The notes: generated by a model from the sequence alone, not told the origin. DNA of 64,000 nt from CAZFLM01 sp964519955 (GCA_964519955.1 CAZFLM010000005.1:62001-126000), one strand, 5' to 3'. Shown: positions 41,792-51,413, counted from the first letter of the stretch. Translations and numbers: made by a program.

Positions 41792-43381
41792 GTGAACGTG
41801 GACTACCCGAGCATCGAGCATCTCTACGACCCGCTGTCTCTCGCGCGGAAGAAGGTCGCGCGCGCCATGATGGCGTCGAGCTACGACCGCCGCGGCGGCA
41901 ACCACGACTGGAGCAACTTCGTCCGCCGCGAGGGCACGGCCGCCGTGCTGATGGAGGCCGAGGGGCCGGGCTGCATCACGCGCATCTGGACCGCCGACCC
42001 GCAGAAGGGCACGCTGCGCATCTTCATCGACGGACGCGAGGCGCCGGCCATCGAGACCCCCTTCGCGCGCCTGTTCGACCTGCTCCCGCTCTCGTTCGGC
42101 ATCGGCGGCGAGAGCGCGGCGAACTACGAGCGCTCCAAGGCCGAGCACGTCGCCATGGGCCACACGTCGTACTGCCCCATCCCGTTCGCGCGCTCGTGCA
42201 AGGTCACCATCGACCCCGAGGACGACTACCTCTACTATCAGGTGAACTACCACCTCTACCCGCCGGACACGCCGGTGCGCAGCTTCGCCCCGGCCACCTC
42301 GCTCGACACGCCGGAGATCCGCGAGGCGCAGCGTATCTGGGCCAACCGGGAGCGCGGGGAGCCCCTCGTGGACTGGAGCGCCGCACGGGAGGGGACCTAC
42401 TCCATCGCGCCGGGCGGTGAGGCCGTACTGCTCCAGGCCGAGGGCGCCGGCATCGTGCGAGGCATCCGCATATCGCTGCCGCCCAACTCGGCCCCGCGCG
42501 CAATCGAGCACGTCCGCGACAACCTCTGGCTGGTCGCGCACTTCGACGACGACGAGCGCCGCGACCCGTGCGTCAACGCACCGATCGGGCCGCTCTGCCT
42601 CGACTACGGCCAGGAGCGCAAGCCAAACTCGCTGCTGGTCGGCACGGACGCCGAGGGGGCGTACTATTGCTGCTTCCCGATGCCGTTTGCCGAGAAGGCC
42701 ACGATCCGCCTCGTCAATAGGACGATCCTCCCGCTGGAGGGAGTCCGCGTGCAGGTGCTCCTCGAGCCGCTCGCGGAACTGCCTGCCGACCTGTTCCGCT
42801 TCCGCGCGACCTGGCACGTCGAGACGCCCTTCGGCCCGGACCACCGCGACTACAACGGCGTCGCCTGCCGCCTGCTGAATCTGGATGGGCGCGACAACGT
42901 GGAGTTCCTGAACGTGTGGGGCGCCGGGCACTTCGTCGGCTGCGGCTTCCACGTCGACCTGCGGAACGCCCCGACCGACCGGGCAGCCGGCGAGGGTGAC
43001 GAGATGTTCCTCGTCGACGACGACCCGCGCCTGAGCCTGTACGGAACCGGCGCCGAGGACTACATGAACGACGCGTGGGGCATCCGCGGCTACAGCGGGC
43101 CGCTGTCGGGCTCCGGCATGCTCGGCGAGTGGGGCGTGGATCCGCAGCTCTTTGGATACCGCCTGCACCTGCCGGACTACGTGCCGTTCACGCGCAGGGG
43201 CCGGTTCACCATCGAGCACGGCACCGGCAACAACTGCAGCGGCCTCTACCGCAGCGTTGCGTACTGGTACATGGACCCGGCCACCAACCGCACCAAGACC
43301 GAGGAGGCCCGCTGGGAGGCCATCCGCGCGGGTTCGGCTGCCGCACAACCGCTCAACGAGGACACGAACGCCGATGACTGA
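41792..43381 (+). CDS. GH172 (formerly DUF2961) glycosidase-like protein
   Basis: The 529-residue protein has GH172 features: a beta-jelly-roll pair with GPGCITRIWTADPQKGTLRI, LFDLLPLSFG, FHVDLRNAP and the strongly conserved LVDDDPRLSLYGTGAEDYMNDAW (only part of which is catalytic; Glu of TGAEDY is the main acidic residue). Known members act on D-fructofuranosyl or D-arabinofuranosyl linkages. There is no signal peptide. GTG 41792 after AGGGGG is the best start; GTG 41798 is possible. Its stop overlaps the next membrane gene by 8 bases. Confidence 0.82.
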   Translation: MNVDYPSIEHLYDPLSLARKKVARAMMASSYDRRGGNHDWSNFVRREGTAAVLMEAEGPGCITRIWTADPQKGTLRIFIDGREAPAIETPFARLFDLLPLSFGIGGESAANYERSKAEHVAMGHTSYCPIPFARSCKVTIDPEDDYLYYQVNYHLYPPDTPVRSFAPATSLDTPEIREAQRIWANRERGEPLVDWSAAREGTYSIAPGGEAVLLQAEGAGIVRGIRISLPPNSAPRAIEHVRDNLWLVAHFDDDERRDPCVNAPIGPLCLDYGQERKPNSLLVGTDAEGAYYCCFPMPFAEKATIRLVNRTILPLEGVRVQVLLEPLAELPADLFRFRATWHVETPFGPDHRDYNGVACRLLNLDGRDNVEFLNVWGAGHFVGCGFHVDLRNAPTDRAAGEGDEMFLVDDDPRLSLYGTGAEDYMNDAWGIRGYSGPLSGSGMLGEWGVDPQLFGYRLHLPDYVPFTRRGRFTIEHGTGNNCSGLYRSVAYWYMDPATNRTKTEEARWEAIRAGSAAAQPLNEDTNADD

Positions 43382-43841
43382 CACCACGCCGTATCAGCCG
43401 CAACTGACGCAGCAGGATGTGGAGCATCTGCGCCTCCTGACGCTCTTCCACTACATCGTGGGGGGCGCGATCGCGCTGTTCTCGTGCATGTTTCTGATCT
43501 ACGTCGGCATCGGAGTGATGATGCTGGCCAATCCGCAAGCGCTCGCGGGCCCGAAGGCGGAGGTGCCGCCGCCCGCCTTCGTCGGTTGGATGTTCACGGC
43601 GATCGGCTCGCTGGGCGTGCTCGGAGGCTGGACGCTGGGAGGCCTGACGGCGCTCTCTGGACGCTGGATGAGGGCCCAGCGGCACTTCATCCCCATCCTT
43701 GTCATCGCCGGCATAGACTGCGTGTTCGCCGTCCCGTTCGGCACGGCGCTGGGGGTGTTCACGTTCATCGTGCTGCTGAGGCCGCAAGTGCGCGCGCTGT
43801 TCGAGGGCGCACCCGCCGCAGTCGAGGCCCCCCTGGGCTGA
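43374..43841 (+). CDS. Small four-helix membrane protein
   Basis: The 155-residue protein has a short polar N-terminus (TPYQPQLTQQDVEHLRLL) and hydrophobic helices at about 28-52, 70-90, 100-118 and 120-135. The layout LRLLTLFHYIVGG...LMFTAIGSL, with a middle loop rich in Ala and Pro, resembles uncharacterised small membrane proteins common in Acidobacteria- and Armatimonadota-like genomes. The ATG overlaps the GH172 stop. No function can be assigned. Confidence 0.7.
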   Translation: MTDTTPYQPQLTQQDVEHLRLLTLFHYIVGGAIALFSCMFLIYVGIGVMMLANPQALAGPKAEVPPPAFVGWMFTAIGSLGVLGGWTLGGLTALSGRWMRAQRHFIPILVIAGIDCVFAVPFGTALGVFTFIVLLRPQVRALFEGAPAAVEAPLG

Positions 43842-43896
43842 GCACTGCGCACAGGCGGCTTGATCGGCCGCACAGACTCGGAAGGGAAACGACGTG

Positions 43897-46800
43897 ATGA
43901 GACGATGGATCGGTACCGCGCTCCTGCTCCTGGCAGCCGCCACGGTCGCGCTGCCCGCCGCCGCGCAGGCATGGCGCCATGAAGTGCGCAGCTTTCCGCC
44001 CGAGGTGATCGAGGGGCAGGCGCTCAAGTTCGAGGTTGCCTACGCCGCCGCCGAGCCCGAGAAGCTGCACGCCGAGGTGAAGGACGCGCAGAACGTGGTG
44101 CACGTCACCGATGTGCGGACGGTATCGGGCACGGGCGTCGCGCGCTTCAGCATCGCCATTCCGCCGGACCGGTTCAAGGGGCAGCTCCTAGTGGCGGTCT
44201 GGTTCGGCGAGAACTGGCAGCAGCCCCGCGCGCCGATCATCCACGTCGGGCCGATCCCCGTCTGGACCGCCGAGGAGGGCCGCCGCATCGAGGCGAACGC
44301 CCGCAGCGCCGCCTCACGCATCGCGCAGCTCGGCCTGAGCGAGAAGCGCCCGGCTATCGGCGTGCTCTCCGGCGGCTGGGGCGGGCGCAGCGCGGCGCTG
44401 CCCAGGCAGTACGCCCAGGCGCTGGCCGCCACGGGGCGCAGGGTCGTCCTGCTGAGCCCAGATGACGTTACGAGCCGCCAGATCCTGAACAAGCGCCTCG
44501 TCACGATGCTCGTCGTGCCGGAAGCGCGCACCTTCCCCGGCCCGGCCGTCTCCACGCTCAGCTCGTACCTGCGCGCCGGTGGGCACATGATCGCGATGGG
44601 CGCGCCGGCGTTCGACCGCCTCGTGCGCCAGATGCCGGCCGGCATGCCCCACGCCGGCGAGTGGCTCGACGAGTGGCAGGTCGGCGAGGTGCTCCGCGCC
44701 ACGCCGGCGACCGCCTCCCTGATCGACGCGGCCACGATGCAAGAGGCCGACTGGCGGCGCTCAACGAACGACACGACGTACGAGGCGTCCCACGCGATCG
44801 AGGACGTGGCCGGCGTGGGGCGCGCGCTGCACGTGAAGATCAGCAACTTGACCGGGTGGGAGACGCTGGCGACGACGCTCGCACGTCCCGCCGCCGCGAC
44901 GGACAACGTGGTCACCTTCCGCGCCCGCGGCTCGGCAGCCACCACAGCGCTCTCGATCGAGCTGACCGAGGCCGACGGCTCCCGCTGGATCGCGGTCACC
45001 CCGCTCGCCCCGAAGTGGCAGCGTTACGTGCTGGCGGTGGGCGCGTTCGTGCTCTGGGACCCGGACCACAAGTCGGGCCGCGGCGGCCCCGGCGACAAGC
45101 TGGACCTGACGCGCATCCGCACGATGGCGGTCGGCCTCGCCTTCACGCACACCAGCGTCGGCGGCGGCAAGCACGAGTACTGGTTCGCCGAGCCGGGCGT
45201 CGGCAAGGCGTCCGACCTGCCGCGCTACACGTCGCCGACGCTCGACACGTTCTCGCCCGCGTACAAGGTCTACCCCGTTCGCGGCGCCACCCGCATCGAC
45301 GCGTCGCGCAGCAAGGACCTGTTCGCCTGCGAGCCGCCCTCCCTGCCGAAGCACGTCCTCTCGACGCACCCTCGCACCGAGGGGACCGGCTACCTGAAGG
45401 CGCGCAAGTGGCGCTGGGTGCCGCTGCTGCAGGTCACCGGCAAGCAGGGCGTCGCCGGCACCATCGCCACGCTGCTCTGCCACCGCGACGACGAGTTCGC
45501 GGGCGGGCGCTGGGCATCGTTCACCGCCGCCGAACCGGAGTGGTACGCGCGCCCGGACGTCCGACGCTACGTTGTCGCCCTGGCGAAGCGCATGCTCGAC
45601 CCGGACATGCTGCATGAGGGCGGGGCCGAGTACTTCGGCGCCTTCCCCGACGACAAGATGCGCGTGGGCGCGGTGGCGGCCGAGGGCAGCCGCTCGGAGC
45701 TGTTGGCGGACATCCGCGTCGAGGCGCTGGGGCCGGGCGCCACGCAGCCGGTCTACCACACCACCCGCCCGCTGAGCCGCGCGGGAGCCAACCTGGCGTG
45801 CGAGGCGACGTGGGCGGCGGGGAACCTGACTGCGAACCGGTACCGAGTCACCACGGTACTGCTGCGCAACGGCAAGCCCATCGACCGGCTGAGCCACGAG
45901 ATCACGGTGCGAAGCGCGAGCCGTCCGGGGCGTGTGACGGACTGGATCACCGCAAAAGATGGGCAGTTCCAGCTCAGTGGCAAGCCGTGGTACCCGCACG
46001 GCGTGAACTACATGCCGTCCTCAGGCATCGCCATCGAGGCGGGGCACTACTTCGAGCAGTGGCTCTCCACCGAGAGCTACGACCCGGTCGTCATCGAACG
46101 CGACCTGGCGCGCTGCCAGCAGATCGGCTTCAACATGATCAGCGCGTTCGTCTACATCGAGTCGATGCACAACCGCAACCTGATCGACCTGCTGAACCGC
46201 TGCGACGCCCATGGCCTGCGCGTGAACCTGTCGCTGCGGCCCGGCACGCCGCTCGACTTCGAGTGGCCCGGCATCGGCGACATCATCAAGGCGAACCACC
46301 TGGCCGATGACCCGACCGTATTCGCGTACGACCTGGCGTGGGAGTCGGTCTGGGGCTTCCGCGACGCCCGCGTGCGCTGGGATGGGGAGTGGGAGCGCTG
46401 GGTCGTCGACCACTACGGCAGCGTCGAGGCCGCAGAGCAGGACTGGGGCCGCCCGATCCCGCGGGTGGGCGGCAAGGTCGCCGGCGCGTCGGACGCCGAA
46501 GTGCTTGCGACCGGGCCGGACCGCATGGTCGCGGCATACCGCCGGTTCCTGGACGACCTGCTGAGCCGCAAGCACCTGGAGGCGCGCCAGAAGATCCACA
46601 CGGTCGACGCCCGCCACCTGCTCTCGTTCCGCATGTCCGAGGGCGGCAACCCGACGTGCGGCGCTCACCTCATGGGCTATGACTACACCGGCCTGGCGCG
46701 CGACATGGACTTCGTGTCGCCGGAGGGCTATGGGCGCATCGGCGACTGGGAAAAGGTGAAGCCGGGCTGGTTCACCGTGCCGTACGCTCGCCTGACCGCT

Positions 46801-47745
46801 CCGGGCCACCCCGTGCTGTGGGCCGAGTTCGGCTACACCATCTGGAACCGCGGCGCCGACATCGCCGAGCCGGCTTCGGCCTCCCCGGAGGACGCCCTCG
46901 ACCGCCGCTTCTACCAGCCCGAGACGATCGCGTTCACGGAGAACTACTACCGCTGCTTCTTCGACATGGCCCTGAAGAGCGGCTCCGCGGGCACGGTCTG
47001 CTGGTGGTACCCCGGCGGCTACCGCTTCGGCGAGAACAGCGACTTCGGCATCATCAACCCCGACGGCACGTGGCGCGGCCTCACGCGCATCATCGCCGAG
47101 TACGCCAAGAAGTTCGCCGCCCGCCCGCTTCCCCCGCAGCCCGACGCGTTCATTCAGGTCGACCGGGACGCGCACGCCGACGGCCTCTTCGGCATCTACA
47201 CGCAGGCGCAGGACGAGTTCTGGAAGCTGATCGCGCAGGGCAAGACGCCGGGCCTCCGCGCCGATGGCGACGGCACCGACAGCGCCACGGCGCCGCGCGT
47301 CGCGGTGGGCAACGTGCCCATCACCGGCAGCAACCCGCCCAAGCACCTGAACGCCGAGTTCGACTCCCTGCAGGTGCGGAACGCGGACGGCCAGTGGCAG
47401 GATGTGCCCTACGAGGGTGCCACTGTGACGGTGAAGGCAGGCGAGCCCATCCGCATCCGCGGCGTCGCGGGCAACACGGGCAAGGCGGCGTGGCTGCCCT
47501 CATCGGCCGGGGTCGGCCCGGTGGTGCTGATCGCGCGGTGTCGGAACGCGATGGCGGCCGGGGGCAACGGCGACGCTCTGGGGATCGGGCCGCTGGAGGC
47601 CAGCGTGCAGCCGCTGGGCACGTCGGATACCATGGTCGCCGAGATGCCAGCCCTGCCCGACGGCGCCCGCATCCGGGTGGAGATGACGCTGAGGGGCGTC
47701 TCCGGCTTCGGCGAGGTGCGGTGGGTGACGGTGCGGGTGAGGTAG
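43897..47745 (+). CDS. Very large secreted clan GH-A glycosidase-like protein
   Basis: This 1,282-residue protein has a signal peptide (1-24, ending AAAQA). GTG 43894 is an equally possible start. An N-terminal beta domain precedes a flavodoxin/GATase-like region (about 135-260, IGVLSGGWGG and AGGHMIAMG), then a jelly roll (about 280-400). A TIM barrel begins near 690 with LSGKPWYPHGVNYMP and contains AYDLAWESVWG (Glu as probable acid/base) and PVLWAEFGYTIW (Glu as probable nucleophile), as in GH5/GH2-like enzymes. A C-terminal beta domain ends the protein. The substrate is unknown. GAAGGG precedes it. Confidence 0.78.
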   Translation: MRRWIGTALLLLAAATVALPAAAQAWRHEVRSFPPEVIEGQALKFEVAYAAAEPEKLHAEVKDAQNVVHVTDVRTVSGTGVARFSIAIPPDRFKGQLLVAVWFGENWQQPRAPIIHVGPIPVWTAEEGRRIEANARSAASRIAQLGLSEKRPAIGVLSGGWGGRSAALPRQYAQALAATGRRVVLLSPDDVTSRQILNKRLVTMLVVPEARTFPGPAVSTLSSYLRAGGHMIAMGAPAFDRLVRQMPAGMPHAGEWLDEWQVGEVLRATPATASLIDAATMQEADWRRSTNDTTYEASHAIEDVAGVGRALHVKISNLTGWETLATTLARPAAATDNVVTFRARGSAATTALSIELTEADGSRWIAVTPLAPKWQRYVLAVGAFVLWDPDHKSGRGGPGDKLDLTRIRTMAVGLAFTHTSVGGGKHEYWFAEPGVGKASDLPRYTSPTLDTFSPAYKVYPVRGATRIDASRSKDLFACEPPSLPKHVLSTHPRTEGTGYLKARKWRWVPLLQVTGKQGVAGTIATLLCHRDDEFAGGRWASFTAAEPEWYARPDVRRYVVALAKRMLDPDMLHEGGAEYFGAFPDDKMRVGAVAAEGSRSELLADIRVEALGPGATQPVYHTTRPLSRAGANLACEATWAAGNLTANRYRVTTVLLRNGKPIDRLSHEITVRSASRPGRVTDWITAKDGQFQLSGKPWYPHGVNYMPSSGIAIEAGHYFEQWLSTESYDPVVIERDLARCQQIGFNMISAFVYIESMHNRNLIDLLNRCDAHGLRVNLSLRPGTPLDFEWPGIGDIIKANHLADDPTVFAYDLAWESVWGFRDARVRWDGEWERWVVDHYGSVEAAEQDWGRPIPRVGGKVAGASDAEVLATGPDRMVAAYRRFLDDLLSRKHLEARQKIHTVDARHLLSFRMSEGGNPTCGAHLMGYDYTGLARDMDFVSPEGYGRIGDWEKVKPGWFTVPYARLTAPGHPVLWAEFGYTIWNRGADIAEPASASPEDALDRRFYQPETIAFTENYYRCFFDMALKSGSAGTVCWWYPGGYRFGENSDFGIINPDGTWRGLTRIIAEYAKKFAARPLPPQPDAFIQVDRDAHADGLFGIYTQAQDEFWKLIAQGKTPGLRADGDGTDSATAPRVAVGNVPITGSNPPKHLNAEFDSLQVRNADGQWQDVPYEGATVTVKAGEPIRIRGVAGNTGKAAWLPSSAGVGPVVLIARCRNAMAAGGNGDALGIGPLEASVQPLGTSDTMVAEMPALPDGARIRVEMTLRGVSGFGEVRWVTVRVR

Positions 47746-47786
47746 GAGGTGGCGGGGGCGCCGAGGGGAATCTGAGCCGATGGCGG

Positions 47787-48293
47787 CTAGCGGCTGAAGC
47801 CCTTCGGAGCGACCATGGCGGCAAGCAGGACGTCGGCTGGGACGGTCTTGCGAGACGCGTCCCAGTCGGCGAACGCTTGGGCCGCGGACTGCACGAGACC
47901 AAGAGCCTCCTGACGAGAGAACTGCACCGACAGGTCGTAGTCGGCACGGTGTCGAGCTTCCTGCAGCTCCACAAACGCGCGTGCCACATCCAGCAACTGC
48001 TGAGGCACCGTTGCGCCGCCCAATGCCACTCTCAGCTTGCTCTGGGCGCCTCTTGCGAGGTCCTTGCACGCATCCGCCATCGCCTTGTGCTCGAAGGACC
48101 GGGAGAGGGCCACTCTGGCTGGCTCGCGCCCCGCGCCACTCAGCAGCCGGGCAGCACCACTGGCGGCGAGTAGATGGAACAAGGCATAGTATGCAGACGA
48201 GACGGCCCGACGCAGGTTGGCCTGTCGGGGTCGCCTGCGGTCGTGCCGCGCCAGCAGCTCGGCTTGGTGCAGCAGGTCACCAGGATAGTCCAC
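47787..48293 (-). CDS. HEPN-domain protein
   Basis: From GTG 48293 the protein has 168 residues. A first helix pair with LRRAVSSAYYALFHLLAASG and a later HRADYDLSVQFS segment are typical of HEPN proteins that pair with nucleotidyltransferase-type or small partners. HEPN proteins are often RNA-cleaving toxins or nucleotide-binding helpers; a clear R-x4-6-H motif was not found, so nuclease activity is doubtful. It follows the stop of an 86-residue gene by 4 bases on the minus strand, suggesting a two-gene module. Confidence 0.72.
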   Translation of the reverse strand: MDYPGDLLHQAELLARHDRRRPRQANLRRAVSSAYYALFHLLAASGAARLLSGAGREPARVALSRSFEHKAMADACKDLARGAQSKLRVALGGATVPQQLLDVARAFVELQEARHRADYDLSVQFSRQEALGLVQSAAQAFADWDASRKTVPADVLLAAMVAPKGFSR

Positions 48294-48297
48294 GAAC

Positions 48298-48558
48298 CTA
48301 GACCTCCGAGGTGGAGCGGAACCTGACGTACACCCACGGATCGGCGGCAAGGCCGAGGCCCGTCACGGTATCCCACACTGCGTGCCAGACGCCCTGGCGC
48401 ACCTGCTGCGTCAGATCGGCGTCGTCGAGCACTGCCCAGACCCAGACGGCCTCTTGGCCCATGTGGTCTGTGCCCTCCTCGATCTGCCAATCGCGCACCG
48501 GCGCCGGGAGGCTCTTCTGCAGCCCGGTCAGGGCTGCTTTGACCTGTTCAGTGTACAT
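48298..48558 (-). CDS. Small partner protein of the HEPN gene
   Basis: The 86-residue protein has alternating helix and strand, with DWQIEEGTDHMGQEAVWVWA in the middle and WVYVRFRSTSE at the end. The family was not recognised. Proteins of this type with G..AVWVW patterns precede HEPN genes in other bacteria, so an antitoxin or minimal nucleotidyltransferase-like role is possible, but the catalytic GS-D-D motif is not visible. The ATG is at 48558; the divergent aldo/keto reductase starts 114 bases away. Confidence 0.65.
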   Translation of the reverse strand: MYTEQVKAALTGLQKSLPAPVRDWQIEEGTDHMGQEAVWVWAVLDDADLTQQVRQGVWHAVWDTVTGLGLAADPWVYVRFRSTSEV

Positions 48559-48672
48559 GGTGCCATTATACCAGCGCGCACCACAGGCAGCAAGGTCCAC
48601 CAGTGGGAGCCCCACCCCCGCCCCGCCCTCGTACGGTAGGGTAACGACCCGACGACGACGGGAGGAGCACGC

Positions 48673-49653
48673 ATGAACTACCGGGAACTCGGCACGACCG
48701 GCGTGAAGGTCTCCGAGATCAGCTTCGGGTGTTGGACGATGGGCGGCCTGAACTGGGTGAACGGATCGCCCAATGGCTGGGCCAACGTGGACGAGGACGA
48801 GATCGCGGCGGGCATCAAGCTGGCCGTTGACGCCGGGGTGAACCACTTCGACAACGCGGATGTGTACGGCAACGGGCGCGCGGAGCGGATGCTGGCCCGC
48901 GTGCTGAAGCGCCTGGGGCTGAAGTCGACCGACTTCGTAATCGCCACCAAGATCGGCCACTTCCCCGGCACCGCGGCGCACGCCTACGAGCCTGCCCACA
49001 TCCGCCACCAGTGCGAGCAGTCGCTCATCAACCTGGAGCGCGACACCATCGACCTCTACTACTTCCACCACGGAGACTTCGGCGAGAACGCGAAGTACCT
49101 GCCCGAGGCCGCCGCGACGATGGACGCGCTGGTACAGGAAGGCAAGGTGCGCATCAAGGGGCAGTCGGCCTACTCCGCCGACGACTTCGAGCGCGCGGTT
49201 CCGGTCGTGAAGCCGCAGGTGCTGCAGAGCTGGGCGCACGCGCTCGACGACCAGTTCGTGCGACCCGGGTCGCGCGTGGCGACGCTGATGGAGCAGTACC
49301 AGCTCACGTTCGTGGCGTTCAGCCCGCTGGCCCAGGCGCGCCTGCTCGACAAGTACGACCCGGCGAACCCGCCGCAGTTCGAGCCCGGCGACCACCGGCG
49401 CGGGAGCGGCGCCTTCAGCGCGGAGGAGATCGCGCGCCTGAAGCCGAGGCTGCAGAAGCTGAAGGACCGCTTCGGCGCCACTACCGAGGACCTGGCAGCC
49501 GTCGCGCTGAACTACGTGCTCGCCGAACCCCGCGTCGCTTGCGTCATTCCCGGCTTCCGGAACGAGCGCCAGGCGAGGTGCAACGTGGCCGCGGCGGGGA
49601 GATACCTGTCGGACGACGACGTGGCGTTTGTGCGCGAGGCGCTGGCCGGCTAG
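48673..49653 (+). CDS. Aldo/keto reductase
   Basis: The 326-residue protein has the NADPH-dependent aldo/keto reductase barrel with the catalytic tetrad Asp60 (NHFDNADVYG), Tyr65, Lys93 (VIATKIG) and His132 or His133 (YYFHHGD). The C-terminal IPGFRNERQARCNVAA binds the adenosine phosphate of the cofactor. It reduces an unknown aldehyde or ketone, perhaps a sugar. GGGAGGAG precedes the ATG. A perfect 16-bp terminator follows. A decayed copy of its last 25 codons lies at 51015-51087. Confidence 0.9.
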   Translation: MNYRELGTTGVKVSEISFGCWTMGGLNWVNGSPNGWANVDEDEIAAGIKLAVDAGVNHFDNADVYGNGRAERMLARVLKRLGLKSTDFVIATKIGHFPGTAAHAYEPAHIRHQCEQSLINLERDTIDLYYFHHGDFGENAKYLPEAAATMDALVQEGKVRIKGQSAYSADDFERAVPVVKPQVLQSWAHALDDQFVRPGSRVATLMEQYQLTFVAFSPLAQARLLDKYDPANPPQFEPGDHRRGSGAFSAEEIARLKPRLQKLKDRFGATTEDLAAVALNYVLAEPRVACVIPGFRNERQARCNVAAAGRYLSDDDVAFVREALAG

Positions 49654-49672
49654 GCGCCGATCACCCCAGCGA

Positions 49673-49707
49673 CACCGAGGGCCGCCCCAGCGGGGCGGCC
49701 CTCGGTG
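49673..49707. terminator. Bidirectional hairpin terminator between convergent genes
   Basis: CACCGAGGGCCGCCCC (49673-49688) pairs perfectly with 49692-49707 around an AGC loop. It lies between the aldo/keto reductase and the convergent pseudopilin gene. No U tract is visible on either side. Confidence 0.75.
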
Positions 49708-49731
49708 CTCGTAACGGACAGCAGACCTCGA

Positions 49732-50469
49732 CTACAGCTTCTTGGTCGCGTTCGGGTTGACGATCGGGTTCTGGCCGCTCGGCACACCGTTCGGGGACGG
49801 GCTGGTGATCTGCGTAACGCCCATGAACTTGGCGTGGCCGTCGGCGAAGCCGATGTTCGAGCCCTCGTGCCGGGGCTTGTTATCCTCTGCCAGCGAAATG
49901 CGGGCGAGGTAGCTCAGCGGATAGGCCGTGCCGTTGCCCGTGTACCCAGCATCCCAGTCGTTGAAGATGCCGGCGAAGCGGCAGTCCGCAAACAGCGCGA
50001 TGTCCGCAACGCCGAACTGGCCGTTGCTGAGCGTAGCGAGCTTGGTCAACCCGTTGCCCGAGTTATACATGTACTCGTTGTACGCGTAGCTCACGCTGAC
50101 CCGGTTGTTCGATGGGCCTGCCCACTGATCCCTGGCGCTCGGGCAAGTGAAGACGTTGTAGTTCTTGATATACGGCTGGAACAGCGGCCAGATGTAGCAC
50201 CAACCCCAGTCGTTCCAGAGCGGCGAGTTCCAGAGGCCGTTCGGGTAGTCGGCGAACCGGACGGCTGCCAGGGTCTCGTCGTAGTCCTGGGCGTACATCA
50301 TCATCGCGGTGCCGATCTGCTTGACGTTGTTCAAGCAGCTCGTCTTGCGCGCTTGCTCCCTCGCCCTGGCGAACACCGGGAACAGGATCGCCGCCAAAAT
50401 GGCTATGATGGCGATCACGACTAGCAGTTCGATGAGCGTGAAGCCGCTCGTACGTCTCCAACCTTGCAC
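49732..50469 (-). CDS. DUF1559-type prepilin-like protein
   Basis: The 245-residue protein has a class III prepilin signal: GFTLIELLVVIAIIAILAA (9-27), with cleavage expected after the Gly. The mature part starts with the pattern FPVFARAREQARKTSCLNNV, and the C-terminus has RHEGSNIGFADGH, the H-x-DG motif of prepilin-like proteins. Such proteins are numerous in Armatimonadota and Planctomycetota and may form surface filaments or pseudopili. GTG at 50469 is eight bases after AAGGAG. A paralogue is at 51833-52591. Confidence 0.88.
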   Translation of the reverse strand: MQGWRRTSGFTLIELLVVIAIIAILAAILFPVFARAREQARKTSCLNNVKQIGTAMMMYAQDYDETLAAVRFADYPNGLWNSPLWNDWGWCYIWPLFQPYIKNYNVFTCPSARDQWAGPSNNRVSVSYAYNEYMYNSGNGLTKLATLSNGQFGVADIALFADCRFAGIFNDWDAGYTGNGTAYPLSYLARISLAEDNKPRHEGSNIGFADGHAKFMGVTQITSPSPNGVPSGQNPIVNPNATKKL

Positions 50470-51164
50470 TGTTTCTGCTCCTTTGCGGCGCTATCTGCGC
50501 CCCTGCTTGGCACATCCGCAGTATGGGATCCACCATCGCCGCACGACTCGGGCAGCCTGCGCCCCGATGCTCGATCCGGGGCGGCATCCCGATCCTCCTG
50601 GTTGACCGGTTCGCTTGCAGGTCTCCCGCGAGTCTGTTCGTCGATCGTCTCGACGCTCGACCACCCGGCACAACCGGGGGCCAGACCGTCATCAGCCCCG
50701 CCCGCCCCTGAGGAGGGGCTCGGGCTGGGTCGCTGGCGTGCGCTGCGATGCCGGTCGCGCTGCACACCCGGTGCAGGACCAACTCGCTACACACACACAT
50801 GAACTACCGCATCGGCGGTTAGGATTCGGTGAGGCCCTGGCGGCGACTCGAAAGCCCGCTGCACCCGGCCTTGCGTTCGATCAGGTTCGCCCGCGCCCGC
50901 GCGCCCCCGGCCGCCTCCGCGGGGCACGACTGCCGAGCCCAGCCCGAGTTGCGCCAAGGCGTACCGGAGACCCGCTCGGCGGTCGCAAGGCGTCGGGCCG
51001 GCACTGGGGCGGCCGCGCGACGTGACGGCGGCGGAGCCCTACCCTTCGGACGACGACGTGGCGTTCGTGCGGGAGGCGCTGGAGTAGTAGAGGCTGGACA
51101 AGAGGAGCGCGAAAGCCGCCGGCCTTCGCCCACACCGCAGCGACGACCGGCTGACTCCGTGAGG
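50470..51164. other. Long intergenic stretch with a gene remnant
   Basis: About 700 bases hold no intact gene. Short open frames on both strands have no family features. Near the right end, 51015-51087 is the tail of an aldo/keto reductase. AAGGAG near 50478 (minus strand) serves the pseudopilin gene. No tRNA or structured RNA was recognised. Confidence 0.5.
51015..51087 (+). pseudogene. Remnant of an aldo/keto reductase C-terminus
   Basis: Translated in this frame, the stretch ends with RDVTAAEPYPSDDDVAFVRE-ALE and a stop, matching NVAAAGRYLSDDDVAFVRE-ALAG at the end of the reductase at 48673-49653. The 37 bases 51046-51082 match 49609-49645 at 35 positions. Upstream similarity fades quickly, so only the last codons survive. 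Confidence 0.6.
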
Positions 51165-51413
51165 CTACTTCGCGGGCGCGGCGGCCTTCTTGGCCTGTTC
51201 CGCCTGTTTGGCCTTCCTGGCGAGCCTCTCCTGAAGGGCCGCCGGCTTCCGCGTCGGATCGTATCCCGGCGGCGGCTCCACACGGTGCGTCTCGAAGTTG
51301 GCGCTGGCGGGCTTGCCGGCTGTGCGCTCAGACTCCGTCAACTTCGGCCCGCATCCACAGGCCGCCATCGCGACCAGCGCGGCGAACAGCCAGCGCAGGC
51401 GTACAGCCCTCAT
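51165..51413 (-). CDS. Small lipoprotein
   Basis: The 82-residue protein has a lipoprotein signal (LFAALVAMAACGCG) with lipid attachment expected at one of the adjacent cysteines. A Lys/Ala/Gln-rich helical tail (AALQERLARKAKQAEQAKKA) follows. It shares CGCGPK and a TE/DAEK-type stretch with the lipoprotein at 51530-51730, and both lie between two pseudopilin genes. GAGGAG precedes the ATG. Function unknown. Confidence 0.68.
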   Translation of the reverse strand: MRAVRLRWLFAALVAMAACGCGPKLTESERTAGKPASANFETHRVEPPPGYDPTRKPAALQERLARKAKQAEQAKKAAAPAK

